From Actinophytocola sp035634895 (GTDB lineage Bacteria; Actinomycetota; Actinomycetes; Mycobacteriales; Pseudonocardiaceae): a stretch of 64,000 bases of DNA. Positions 18,109 to 26,124 of this stretch are shown piece by piece. The stretch spans positions 1 through 64,000 of the forward strand of contig NZ_DASQCC010000153.1 of assembly GCF_035634895.1 (NCBI RefSeq), written 5' to 3'. Every line of letters starts with the position of its first letter. Positions within the stretch are counted from its first letter, which is position 1. A program made the position numbers and the translations under genes. The notes under the pieces are model-generated. The model was not told the DNA's origin. It searched no databases and was given only the letters and a program-made list of their open reading frames with translations.

Positions 18109-18674
18109 GCGACCCTCCTGTGTGGAACGGTGGGGGTGGTCCAGGAAGCGGTGGCCTCTGCGCGGATCTGTTCAGGTGTCCCACCCCGGCCGCAGCCGGG
18201 GCAGTGGGTGTCGGTGAACCCGTGTTCGGCCCCGCAGCGCACGCACACGGCCTGAGAACGGCGGCGGACCAGGTCGGCGTGGCTGGGGCAGTGGGCGGCG
18301 TGGCGCCAGTCCTGCGCGCCGGACAGGTCCCACGACGCGGTCCGGATCCGGGCGACCACGGCGTGGTCGATCGCGGCCAGTTCACCCCGCAACCGCGACT
18401 CGATCACGGCTTGGGTGTTGTCGATCAGGTACGCCACGGCCGGGCCGACCGCGGCGGCGGTCTTGCGCGGGTCGGTGTCAGGCAGCGCCACCCAGGCCGG
18501 CGAACCCAGCGCTGGTACCGGTCCGGCAGCGGCGATGGTGGCCAGGAACCGGGCGCGCCAGCAGGACACGGCCGCCATGTCCGGGGCATGCTCAGCTCGC
18601 CAGGCACGCGCCTGTGCGAGTAGCCAGGCACGGACCGAGTCCAGAACGGTGGGATCGGGCAGTACGCGACTCAT
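18105..18674 (-). CDS. Hypothetical protein with C-terminal zinc-ribbon-like Cys motif
   Basis: A 189-residue protein of unknown function. The N-terminal ~130 residues are helical and Ala-rich. The C-terminal part carries HCPSHADLVRRRSQAVCVRCGAEHGFTDTHCPGCGRGG, with CxxC pairs (CVRC, CPGC) and additional Cys/His suitable for one or two zinc sites. A nucleic-acid or protein-binding adaptor role is possible. ATG at 18674 overlaps the upstream small gene by ATGA. Confidence 0.72.
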   Translation of the reverse strand: MSRVLPDPTVLDSVRAWLLAQARAWRAEHAPDMAAVSCWRARFLATIAAAGPVPALGSPAWVALPDTDPRKTAAAVGPAVAYLIDNTQAVIESRLRGELAAIDHAVVARIRTASWDLSGAQDWRHAAHCPSHADLVRRRSQAVCVRCGAEHGFTDTHCPGCGRGGTPEQIRAEATASWTTPTVPHRRVA

Positions 18675-18907
18675 GACGACACCTCCCGCCCGCTGGCCTG
18701 CTCGGTTGCCGACGTGCCGACGTCGTCCGCGGGTGGGGGCTGCGTCCCGGCGGCCAGGGCGAGGGCGGTGAGCACGATGGGGCGGTCGAACGGTGTCCAC
18801 CAGAAGATCGTGACCCGCTGGCCCGGCAGCAGTAGGTCATCGGACTTACCCGACTGGGTCAGGTCGTCGTCGGTGTCGGTGGGGCTGTGGTTCGGGGTGG
18901 TGGTCAC
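18671..18907 (-). CDS. Small hypothetical protein, 78 residues
   Basis: GTG at 18907 overlaps the stop of the HD-hydrolase gene by 4 bp, and its own stop overlaps the next start by ATGA, so it fits the operon's coupling pattern. The N-terminal third is Thr/Asp-rich and hydrophilic. A central KSDDLLLPGQRVTIFWWTPFDRPIVLTALALAAG segment contains a short amphipathic or hydrophobic stretch. No family is recognised. Confidence 0.55.
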   Translation of the reverse strand: MTTTPNHSPTDTDDDLTQSGKSDDLLLPGQRVTIFWWTPFDRPIVLTALALAAGTQPPPADDVGTSATEQASGREVSS

Positions 18908-19626
18908 GCGGCCACGTCCGGCCCGGTGAGTTCGGGCTGGTCGAGCACCCGTCGCACCAGTTCGTCTCGGAGGTCCATCAGGGTGGTGAACTCGCCGACG
19001 TAGCGGTGCATGTCGGTGCGCTGGCGGTCGAACACGTCGGTCAGTTCGTCGCGGGTCATCTGCTGTTGCACCAGTCCGGTGCAGTGGTCGAGTAGGTGCA
19101 CCAGCTTGGGCAGCACCTTGTCGACCCCGCGGACGAACCGGGCCTCCGGCAGCTGTTGCTGCTCGTAGACGCGCAGGGTGTTCGGGAACCAGGGCAGTTG
19201 GTGGGTGAACTCGGCGGCGAGCCGGTCGACCGCCGCGGCTTCCCGCCGGGCTTTGGCGGCGCGTTCGGCGTCGGTGATCCGCAGGGTGGGGGTGTCCCCG
19301 GCGTAGACCTCGGGGGCGTCGTGCACGAGCGCGAACTGCGCCACCAGCCCGACATCGAGCTGGGGGAACCAGGTGGCGGCGAGCGCGCACGCTGCCCAGC
19401 CCAGCATCACGGTGTGGTCGGTGTCGGACTCGGGGGTGGTCTGGTCGGGGTGGTACACCGCCGTGCGGTCCACCCGCCCGAACGCGAGCGCCAGCCGCGC
19501 GAGGTCGACCAGACTGTCCGCCAACCGCGCACCGTCGGTCTTGCTGTCTACCATGAGAGTTCTCTCCACATCGGATCGGTCAGGGGTGGGGCGGTTCATG
19601 CGGCCGTCAGACATCGGGTCAGGCAT
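18904..19626 (-). CDS. HD-domain phosphohydrolase (YfbR-like)
   Basis: A protein of up to 240 residues with a metal-dependent HD phosphohydrolase fold: an upstream His in ESDTDHTVMLGW, the HD pair in QFALVHDAPEVYAGDTP, and a downstream Asp in RFVRGVDKVLPKLVHLLDH. YfbR relatives are 5'-deoxynucleotidases, and such enzymes on mobile elements often act on nucleotide pools. Start choice is ambiguous: ATG 19626 overlaps the upstream stop by 8 bp, while ATG 19554 has a purine-rich leader (GGAGAG). The leader around 19554 closely resembles the one at 28443. Confidence 0.82.
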   Translation of the reverse strand: MPDPMSDGRMNRPTPDRSDVERTLMVDSKTDGARLADSLVDLARLALAFGRVDRTAVYHPDQTTPESDTDHTVMLGWAACALAATWFPQLDVGLVAQFALVHDAPEVYAGDTPTLRITDAERAAKARREAAAVDRLAAEFTHQLPWFPNTLRVYEQQQLPEARFVRGVDKVLPKLVHLLDHCTGLVQQQMTRDELTDVFDRQRTDMHRYVGEFTTLMDLRDELVRRVLDQPELTGPDVAA

Positions 19627-20443
19627 CGAACAGCTCCCCCTGGATGTGGCGGCGGGCGTGCGCGGCGGCGAGCACCGAGTTGCGCCAGCGCAGCGCGTAC
19701 CGCAGGCAGTTCGCGCAGTTGCGGTGTCGGGTGCAGCCCGGCAACGGTGTGCCGATCCGACGCGCGTCGATCGACCACGCGAGGCTGTCCGCTGAGGTGA
19801 GTCGGTGGCCGTGAGCGATGAGTCCGAGGGTCTTGAATCCGAACCCGTGCAGGCGGGTCACGCCCCGCTGGTGCAGCGCGGCGAGGATCCGTCCAGCCAT
19901 GGAACTGGCTTGCAGCCGGCACACACTGCCCACACCCACCAAGGGCTGCTCGGTGAGGTCGACACGTCCGAGCGTCCAGTACAGGTCCACACACCGCCGA
20001 TGCGCGTCCGGCCCGTCGCCCTGCACCACCGGGATGATGTTCAACTCCGGGGCCAACTCGCGGAGTCGCAGATAGTTGAGCACGGTGCGGCGTTGGTGCT
20101 CCTCGACCGTGAGGTGGGTGCCGACGAACCGTTGCCCGTTCACGATGCCGCCGTTGATGATCACCGGTTCGCACATCCAGTCCTGCGGCGCCGCCCACAA
20201 CAGTTGGCCGACCTCATCCCGATACCGACGCAACCGCGCCACATAATCGCGCGGGCTGACCGTCCACTCGCCACAGCGTTGCAACTCGGTGAACCCGCCG
20301 GAGTCGACGGCGAACGGCGACACCGCACGCGGGAGGGTCTTGTAGCCGCGGAGCCGGGTGTCCGACACGAACAACGGCACCCCCGCGGTCCTGAGCCACC
20401 CGGGCTGGTGGGTGCCCAACAGGAACTGCACGGGTGTCGCCAT
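19619..20443 (-). CDS. DpdA-like queuine tRNA-ribosyltransferase family protein
   Basis: A 274-residue TIM-barrel transglycosylase-like protein of the DpdA/TGT-like family common in actinobacterial phages and AICEs. Visible blocks: AVDSGGFTELQRCGEWTVSP (the Asp of the nucleophile/acid region), WAAPQDWMCEP, GTHLTVEEHQRRTVLNYL, PVVQGDGPDAHRRC, LVGVGSVCRLQASSMA, LHGFGFKTLGL, and the zinc-binding C-terminus CTRHRNCANCLRYAL. DpdA inserts 7-deazaguanine bases into DNA. No preQ0 genes lie in the element, so the base would have to come from the host or be pre-made. ATG at 20443 shares a base with the upstream stop (TGATG). Confidence 0.8.
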   Translation of the reverse strand: MATPVQFLLGTHQPGWLRTAGVPLFVSDTRLRGYKTLPRAVSPFAVDSGGFTELQRCGEWTVSPRDYVARLRRYRDEVGQLLWAAPQDWMCEPVIINGGIVNGQRFVGTHLTVEEHQRRTVLNYLRLRELAPELNIIPVVQGDGPDAHRRCVDLYWTLGRVDLTEQPLVGVGSVCRLQASSMAGRILAALHQRGVTRLHGFGFKTLGLIAHGHRLTSADSLAWSIDARRIGTPLPGCTRHRNCANCLRYALRWRNSVLAAAHARRHIQGELFDA

Positions 20444-20901
20444 CACACACCACCACCCGAGCAGGCCGCCCGTGCGGCGGTGACCACTGCCGGTGGCGGG
20501 GTGTACAGGCCCAACCGTCCGGGACCGGGGATCGGGTGCGGGAACGGGCGTGGGTTGGTGAGACACCAGTGCCAGGTGCTGGGTTCGGCCCACGGCGAGC
20601 ATTGCCGGTCATCGGTGTGCCGGTGCACGTCGACCAGTTCGGCTACACCGAGGTAGCCGGTCGGGTGCCCGCCCTTGTCGGCTGGTAGGGCGAACTGCCG
20701 TGCGATGTCGTCGGGCCACTGGTCCCAGGACTGGCTGGCGTGGATGACCAGCAGCCCGCGGTAGCGGGTGGACCAGGTGCGGTTCTCCACATCCTTGCCG
20801 CGGTGCAGGATCAGCCCGGCCCAGGGCCGGGCCACGCTCACCGCCCGCACCGGCACGCCAGCCGCGTGGTTACGTGGTTCGGGCGTCCGCCGCGGCGTCA
20901 T
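20443..20901 (-). CDS. ASCH/PUA-like domain protein
   Basis: A 152-residue protein with the ASCH core VSVARPWAGLILHRGKDVENRTWSTRYRGLLVIHAS near residues 20-56 and the later strand GHPTGYLGVAELVDVHRH. ASCH domains bind RNA or modified nucleobases. It sits directly upstream of the DpdA-like gene and is coupled to it. The C-terminus is Pro-rich. The start overlaps the DUF3970 stop by ATGA. Confidence 0.82.
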   Translation of the reverse strand: MTPRRTPEPRNHAAGVPVRAVSVARPWAGLILHRGKDVENRTWSTRYRGLLVIHASQSWDQWPDDIARQFALPADKGGHPTGYLGVAELVDVHRHTDDRQCSPWAEPSTWHWCLTNPRPFPHPIPGPGRLGLYTPPPAVVTAARAACSGGGV

Positions 20902-21143
20902 CGGGCCTCACCGCGCCGGGTCGGGTCGATCGCCTCACGCGTCGGGTGTGCGTGGTCGGTGCGGACCGCCTCGACCCGCACGACGTTGGGGGCGGGGCCA
21001 GCGACGTCGAGGTAAACCCTGCCGAGCACCGATGTGCCGCGGTTGGGGTGGAAGTCGCTGACCTCCTGCACGGTGAGCACCGCGGTCAACACCGGCAACA
21101 CGGTGTTGATGTCGGCGCGGGTGCCCATCAACCGGATCTTCAT
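20898..21143 (-). CDS. DUF3970-like small protein
   Basis: An 81-residue protein beginning MKIRLMGTRADINTVLPVLTAVLTVQEVSDFHPNRGTSVLGRVYLDV, the conserved pattern of a small family I know from Streptomyces integrative elements (DUF3970). Function is unknown. ATG at 21143 has GGAGGA 3-4 nt upstream, and a TTG one codon earlier is less likely. It is the first gene of the minus-strand operon running through DpdA-like, HD and rep toward int, so the repeat-rich region upstream should contain the promoter. Confidence 0.78.
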   Translation of the reverse strand: MKIRLMGTRADINTVLPVLTAVLTVQEVSDFHPNRGTSVLGRVYLDVAGPAPNVVRVEAVRTDHAHPTREAIDPTRRGEAR

Positions 21144-21439
21144 CAATCCTCCAATTCGTCACTGTGTGTGACGGTCGGTGGGTGTGGAAGGTCGGGCGTG
21201 CACCGGGATGCGGTGCCGCCGGGGTGGGTGAGATCGGGGTTAGCGCGTGGGTTAGGAGACCGGGAGCGGGTTAGATTTCTAACCCGCTGGGTTAGATCCC
21301 GTGACTCCAGCGTCTACCTGCGGAGACTGTGCTGTGGGTTAGCGGGTGAGCGGGTTAGATCGCCGTGGCGTGGGTGCGTCAGCACCCGGTTTTGGCGGGC
21401 AGGGCGATGGTCGCGGCGAGCTAACCCGGCCCGCTGATG
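21144..21439. promoter_or_regulatory. GGGTTAG repeat array upstream of the DUF3970-rep operon
   Basis: The traB-DUF3970 gap contains about seven GGGTTAG or CTAACCC motifs between 21236 and 21426. These include a 22-bp palindrome at about 21267-21288 (GCGGGTTAGA/TCTAACCCGC) and a repeated GCGGGTTAGATC. I see no gene here. The array is placed to be an operator/promoter for the minus-strand operon. Confidence 0.65.
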
Positions 21440-23692
21440 TCACGCCTGATCGTCGTCCAGGTCGGCGGTCGCCTGCCGCGCCAAAGCGACACGGACAGTG
21501 ACCGGGTCGATGGGGTATTTGTTCTTGCTGGTCGGGACCTTGACGCCGCGGGCGGAGAGTTCGGCGACCAGCTTCGGGACGGTGAGGTCGCGGTAGGGCC
21601 GCCAGTTGGGGGCGAGGGTGCGCAGCGCGCCGATGACCTCCCCGGCCGGCACCGGGTCGTTGTCCAGGACGTCGTCGAGGTCTTCGAGCAGGTCACGGCT
21701 GGTTTCGATGGCCAGGACCGGTCGCCTGCCGGCGAGCGGGGTGGCGGGGTCGAGCAGGTCCATGGCGCGGTCGATGATCTCGGTGGCGGCGTCGTAGCCG
21801 GTGTCGTCGTTGACCTCGATGAAGAACGTGCGCACGATCTCGTACAGCTCTTCGGTCAGGCCGGTGGTGACCATGGTGCCCCGGTCCACGTTGAACCGCA
21901 GTTCGGTGGCCCGGATCCCCGCCGCGAACGACCCGGCACCGAGGAACCCGTCGTTGGACTGCCAGGTCTTCACGGAGAAGCAGCAGTTCACGCCGATGTT
22001 CTCCACCAGCGAGGAGGGGATGGCGTCGGCACGGGCGGACTGGGTGTCCCACACGGTGAACACACCGGTCTTCCGGCCCCGCTTCACCACCCGTATAGCC
22101 AGGTCAGCGGCGGTTTTGCCGTTCTCCTCGTCGCCGAACAGCTCGTGACACTCGGAGAACCCCACCACCAGGGGCCGCATGTCCGGGTGCTGCTGGGCGA
22201 TCTGGCGGGTGAGCTTCTTCGCCCCCAACTCCGCGAGCCGGGTCTCCCGCCGCTCGACTTCGGCGAGCAGGTCGTGGAGGTGCTCGGTGGCGAGTGCGGC
22301 GTGTACGGGGTCCGCGCCCTTGTGGTAGCGGGACAGGCGCCGTTCGTAGGCGTCGAAATCGCCGTTACCTGCGAAAACATGCACCCGCAGCTCCGCGAGC
22401 GGGTCCAGCGCCGCACCGGCGAACACCACCCGCACCGCGTTGGACTTGCCCTGTCCGGGCCGCCCACCGAACCCGGTGTTGCTGCCGTTGATCGGCATCA
22501 ACACCACGTCACCGCGCTGGGTGATGCCGATCGGCACGCCCTCGAACACGTCCGCCGTACCGTCATGCAGCAGCGGATACTCCGGGGTGGGCTTGTTCAT
22601 GATCCCAGCGTCGGCGACATACAGGTTCACGCACCCGGCCCGGCCACCCTTCTCCTGCCCGTAATCGGACGGCCAGACCTCCATGGTGATGCGCCGCAGA
22701 TTCACCGCGAGCACCTCACGCTTGTCCGCGACCATGGACGGCGTCACCCCGTCCGGCAGGTCGAAGATCGCGCGGTAGCCCTTGAACGCCCCCGTTCCCT
22801 CCCGCGTCGGGGTCAGCTCGAACCGCGGCATCCAGCCGTCCTTGAACGCCTTGTTCAGGGCCGGGATGTTCAGGTGCCGCAACGCACGCACGATGCCGTC
22901 CGCGGTGACCAGCGTGGACATCTCGTCCTGTGTCGTGGTGGACGCCGCGACCCATGCCGGGGTGGTGGCCTTGGTGCGGCCGATGTGCCACAACACCAGC
23001 ACCAGGATCCACGGCGCGGCCAGCACGAACGGTCCCCACGCGATCGTGAGCGCCCACGCGGTCCACTCGATCAAATCCAGGGTGGCCTGGATCGGGCCGA
23101 GGATCCGGGATGCGTCCTGGGACGCTATCGCCAGCAGCACACCCAGCGTGAGCAGGATCCCGAACACCGTGATCCCGAAGATCCCGATGGCTTTCGCGAG
23201 GTCCCCCGGCGCCTGCAACCAGTCCATCCGCCGGTCATGCCGGCGTTGGCGGGCCTGTTCGGCTCGGGATTCCCATTCCTGCAACAACTCCTGGTTCCCC
23301 GCGGCCTCCGCGCTGCGCAGTTGCCGCTCGTAGCGGGAGTTCGTCTTGGTCTCCCACACCCGCCGCCCCACCACACCCGCGCCTTGCAGCACGTAGAGGG
23401 TGTTACGGGCCACGAACTTTGTGGTCGTCTTCGTCCGCGGGTGGGTGACCGCCCTCCGGGCCGCGGTCGCCGCGACCACCACGTCACGGCGATAACCGCG
23501 GTAACGCTCCAGCGCCTTCCGTCGCTGCACCGACCGGTACTCCTCATCGGACACCAACTCGGCATCCCACACCGCAGCCGGTTCGAGGCTGCTCGGTTCG
23601 CGTCGGGTCACCTCCCGACCCTCACCATCACCTACCGCGGGACCGTCCACGGCGGCGTCGTCCACGGGCGGTGTGGGTTGCTGGTCGTTCAT
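21440..23692 (-). CDS. traB: TraB-type FtsK/SpoIIIE conjugal DNA translocase
   Basis: A 750-residue hexameric dsDNA pump that moves the element between mycelia. Two hydrophobic spans near residues 165-190 and 205-235 anchor it. The motor domain has Walker A GGRPGQGKSNAVR near residue 410 and Walker B PLVVGFSECHELF. A C-terminal ~80-residue region (DLTVPKLVAELSARGVKVPTSKNKYPIDPVTVRVAL) looks like the winged-helix/gamma-like DNA recognition module of TraB. ATG at 23692 overlaps the upstream spd gene by ATGA. In Streptomyces plasmids TraB alone suffices for transfer and recognises short repeats (TRS/clt). Confidence 0.92.
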   Translation of the reverse strand: MNDQQPTPPVDDAAVDGPAVGDGEGREVTRREPSSLEPAAVWDAELVSDEEYRSVQRRKALERYRGYRRDVVVAATAARRAVTHPRTKTTTKFVARNTLYVLQGAGVVGRRVWETKTNSRYERQLRSAEAAGNQELLQEWESRAEQARQRRHDRRMDWLQAPGDLAKAIGIFGITVFGILLTLGVLLAIASQDASRILGPIQATLDLIEWTAWALTIAWGPFVLAAPWILVLVLWHIGRTKATTPAWVAASTTTQDEMSTLVTADGIVRALRHLNIPALNKAFKDGWMPRFELTPTREGTGAFKGYRAIFDLPDGVTPSMVADKREVLAVNLRRITMEVWPSDYGQEKGGRAGCVNLYVADAGIMNKPTPEYPLLHDGTADVFEGVPIGITQRGDVVLMPINGSNTGFGGRPGQGKSNAVRVVFAGAALDPLAELRVHVFAGNGDFDAYERRLSRYHKGADPVHAALATEHLHDLLAEVERRETRLAELGAKKLTRQIAQQHPDMRPLVVGFSECHELFGDEENGKTAADLAIRVVKRGRKTGVFTVWDTQSARADAIPSSLVENIGVNCCFSVKTWQSNDGFLGAGSFAAGIRATELRFNVDRGTMVTTGLTEELYEIVRTFFIEVNDDTGYDAATEIIDRAMDLLDPATPLAGRRPVLAIETSRDLLEDLDDVLDNDPVPAGEVIGALRTLAPNWRPYRDLTVPKLVAELSARGVKVPTSKNKYPIDPVTVRVALARQATADLDDDQA

Positions 23693-25179
23693 CGCGCACC
23701 TCCGTTCAGGGACAGGGACCGGTCGGTGTCCACCGAGACGTCCCCCGACTCATCCACGGACTCGTCCGCGGGACCGTCCGCTCCCGGTCCAGGGACACGG
23801 TTCGTGGACCCACCAACGGCACGGTCCGTGGACGTGTCAGTGGTGGTGCTGGACGGGTCGGCGGACAGGGCGTCCGCGATCACATACGACATGGAGCGGG
23901 AGATCCCGGGGACCGCGGCCTGCACCCATCGCGCGGTCACCGTCACCGGCCCGCTGTCGGCCAGCGCCGCCCGTGCCCGCGCCAGGTACTCCTCCCGCGT
24001 CGGCCGGCCGCCCTTGCCTTTGCTCGCTGCCGGGGTCCGCGGCTCGCGGGTCGTCGATGTCCGGGGGCGGGTCCGCGCCGGGGCGGGTCCGGCAGACGAG
24101 GTGGGACGCGTCGTGCCCGCCGGCGGAACCGACGCGTCGTCTGCGGCCGTGTGCGACGGGTCCACCCTCGGGTGTGCGCCGGTGGTGTGCCAAGGTGAGG
24201 GCAAGGCCAGTTCCCCCAGTTCGCTGGCGTGCCGGGCGGTCGCGAGGTCGGCCAGCAGCCGTGCCCGCGCCGCCACGTCGTGGGAGACGTTCCCCGCGCG
24301 CAGTGCCCGCGCCAACCGGGCCTGCCGGAACAGGGTCCACCGGCCCGCCAACGCCAGCCGGGCCGCACGCGCCACCGCACGATCCCGGGTGCGGGCCAGG
24401 GCATCGCGGGTGTCGTCGGCCAACCCGACGCGGGACAGCAGTCGTTCCCGCATTTCTCGCCCGACCCGCGCCCACGTACCGGTCCGGTGCAGCCCTGCCC
24501 GCTTCTCGATCCCCAACGCGCGGTCCAGCATGACCAGACCCAACATCGGACCCAACGCCACCCGCGCGAGCCCGTCCGCGAACCCGGACAGCTGCCAGGC
24601 CATGTAGCCGGCCAGCCCGCACAACAACCACGCGATCAACCGCGGCGCCCCGGGCCGGCCGTCTCGAATCACGTTGGCGCGCATGCCATACCCACACGCC
24701 ACCAGAGCAACCTCCAGCACAGCGAACATCACGATCCGCTCCAACTGGACCGGCAGCCCCAGCAACTCGACGGTGTCGGTGATGTGCAGGACATCGCCGA
24801 AGAACCGCCAACTCGTGTCGATCGACACCAGCATCGACAGGAACGCCGCGACATAGAAGCCCTTCACACCCACCGGCGCACCCCGCCGCCCCGACACCGG
24901 GGTTGACGGGGCCATGTGCCCGTCCCGTGCCTGCTCGGTCGGTGCCGGTGACAGGTCGCGCTCCGCACGCCACCCGTCGACCACCGTGGCCACCACCGCC
25001 TCGTGCGGGGTCACGTGGTACCGCGCCAGCCAAACCCGCACCACCTCCGGGGTGGGGTTGGGCTGGTTGTGCTCACACGCATACCGGATCTTGCCGACCA
25101 GCGTGTGAATACCGGACAACGCGACCAGATGCACCGGATCCGGCGCCTGCGCAACCGGCTGATACGTCACCGCACTCAT
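23689..25179 (-). CDS. Spd-like membrane protein (DUF2637-type), conjugative spread
   Basis: A 496-residue protein. Residues ~85-215 contain about four hydrophobic spans (VKGFYVAAFLSMLVSIDTSW, IVMFAVLEVALVACGYGM, LIAWLLCGLAGYMAWQLSGF, ALGPMLGLVMLD), the layout of the SpdA/DUF2637 proteins encoded beside TraB. The C-terminal half is soluble, charged and Pro/Thr-rich, ending in a helix-turn-helix-like stretch (GGRPTREEYLARARAALADSG ... WVQAAVPGISRSMSYVI). I choose ATG 25179, which has GGAGG upstream, over a much longer frame. It probably helps intramycelial spread with the two small membrane proteins that follow in the list. Confidence 0.8.
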   Translation of the reverse strand: MSAVTYQPVAQAPDPVHLVALSGIHTLVGKIRYACEHNQPNPTPEVVRVWLARYHVTPHEAVVATVVDGWRAERDLSPAPTEQARDGHMAPSTPVSGRRGAPVGVKGFYVAAFLSMLVSIDTSWRFFGDVLHITDTVELLGLPVQLERIVMFAVLEVALVACGYGMRANVIRDGRPGAPRLIAWLLCGLAGYMAWQLSGFADGLARVALGPMLGLVMLDRALGIEKRAGLHRTGTWARVGREMRERLLSRVGLADDTRDALARTRDRAVARAARLALAGRWTLFRQARLARALRAGNVSHDVAARARLLADLATARHASELGELALPSPWHTTGAHPRVDPSHTAADDASVPPAGTTRPTSSAGPAPARTRPRTSTTREPRTPAASKGKGGRPTREEYLARARAALADSGPVTVTARWVQAAVPGISRSMSYVIADALSADPSSTTTDTSTDRAVGGSTNRVPGPGADGPADESVDESGDVSVDTDRSLSLNGGAR

Positions 25180-25574
25180 CCCGCCACCTCCCCCGACCCC
25201 GACCCCGTCTCCGACCCCGTCTCCGAACGGGCCGCTGGTGACTCCGGGCCGGTGCCGGCAGGCAGCGCCGGCCCGGTCTTGACCGCGGCCTGCTGCTGCG
25301 CGTCCCGCACCGCGTGGACGAGCCAGCCCACACCCACCAGGCCGGACAGCAGCCCGAACCACGGCGACACCGCGACCGCGAACCCGGCAGGCACCAACAC
25401 CCCACCCAGTTCCGGCAGGTGCCACCCGACCCACGAGATCACCCGGTCGGTGCGGGTCGGCTCGCCAGGCACCAACACCCGGAACCCATCCTCGGTCCGC
25501 ACATAATGCGTCCGCACGGTCTTCCCGGCCGTCTTGCCGTTCTTGCTCGTGGTGTTGCTTGTGGTGTAGCTCAT
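25176..25574 (-). CDS. Small membrane protein of the transfer operon (Spd-like)
   Basis: 132 residues with a hydrophilic N-terminus, one or two hydrophobic segments (about residues 52-88: LPELGGVLVPAGFAVAVSPW and FGLLSGLVGVGWLVHAV) and a flexible Ser/Gly/Glu tail containing the repeat SETGSETGSGSG. Both ends overlap neighbouring genes by ATGA. Size and position match the small Spd proteins of AICEs; no enzymatic motif is visible. Confidence 0.7.
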   Translation of the reverse strand: MSYTTSNTTSKNGKTAGKTVRTHYVRTEDGFRVLVPGEPTRTDRVISWVGWHLPELGGVLVPAGFAVAVSPWFGLLSGLVGVGWLVHAVRDAQQQAAVKTGPALPAGTGPESPAARSETGSETGSGSGEVAG

Positions 25575-25807
25575 CGCATGCCCTCCCCACCAGCACCCGC
25601 GGTGCCAGACCGAACCCCAGACGCTCCGTTGTCACTCACTGCCGCGGTGATCGCGTGGTCCACACGCGACATCGCCGCCTCCAACAACCGGGCCAGCAAC
25701 AGCAGCGGCATACGGGTCAGGTGCAGCGCCACGAACACCAGCAACGCCACCACGAACCCGAGCAGCTTGACCGTGCCGAACCGCGCCAGCACCTCCCACG
25801 CACTCAC
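25571..25807 (-). CDS. Small membrane protein, 78 residues
   Basis: GTG at 25807 overlaps the upstream stop (GTGA) and the gene's own stop overlaps the next start (ATGA). One strong hydrophobic span (residues ~10-40, LARFGTVKLLGFVVALLVFVALHL) precedes a short amphipathic and Gly-rich tail. It is probably another transfer-associated membrane protein; no family is recognised. Confidence 0.65.
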   Translation of the reverse strand: MSAWEVLARFGTVKLLGFVVALLVFVALHLTRMPLLLLARLLEAAMSRVDHAITAAVSDNGASGVRSGTAGAGGEGMR

Positions 25808-26124
25808 GCCCCCACCTCCGGTGCGCCCGGGATCCAGGTGAGCGCCGGTACCGCCCCCGGTGTCCCGTCGGGGACGGAGGAGAACCACACGTCACCGTCA
25901 GGGCCGTCCGGCCCGTCCGGCCAGCTCGGCAGCGCCCACCACCGGCGCGGGGAGCCGGTGAGCATCGCGGTGGTCTGGGCGCTCGTCAGGTCCAGGTTGC
26001 GGGCCAGGAACGTGGCGGCGTGCTGCCGGGCGGTGTCGACGTCATGGGTGCCGGTGACGTGCAGCTCACCGTTGTCCTCTTCCGGGGTCCACGCGGACGG
26101 TCTCGACCACCAGTAGTAGGTCAT
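25804..26124 (-). CDS. Hypothetical protein, 106 residues
   Basis: A soluble protein beginning MTYYWWSRPSAWTPEEDNGELHVTGTHDVDTARQHAATFLARN, with a Trp-rich C-terminal half. I recognise no domain. Both termini overlap neighbours (ATGA upstream, GTGA downstream), so it is clearly translated as part of the operon. It is followed by the Spd-like genes and preceded by the DUF5131 gene. Confidence 0.65.
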   Translation of the reverse strand: MTYYWWSRPSAWTPEEDNGELHVTGTHDVDTARQHAATFLARNLDLTSAQTTAMLTGSPRRWWALPSWPDGPDGPDGDVWFSSVPDGTPGAVPALTWIPGAPEVGA

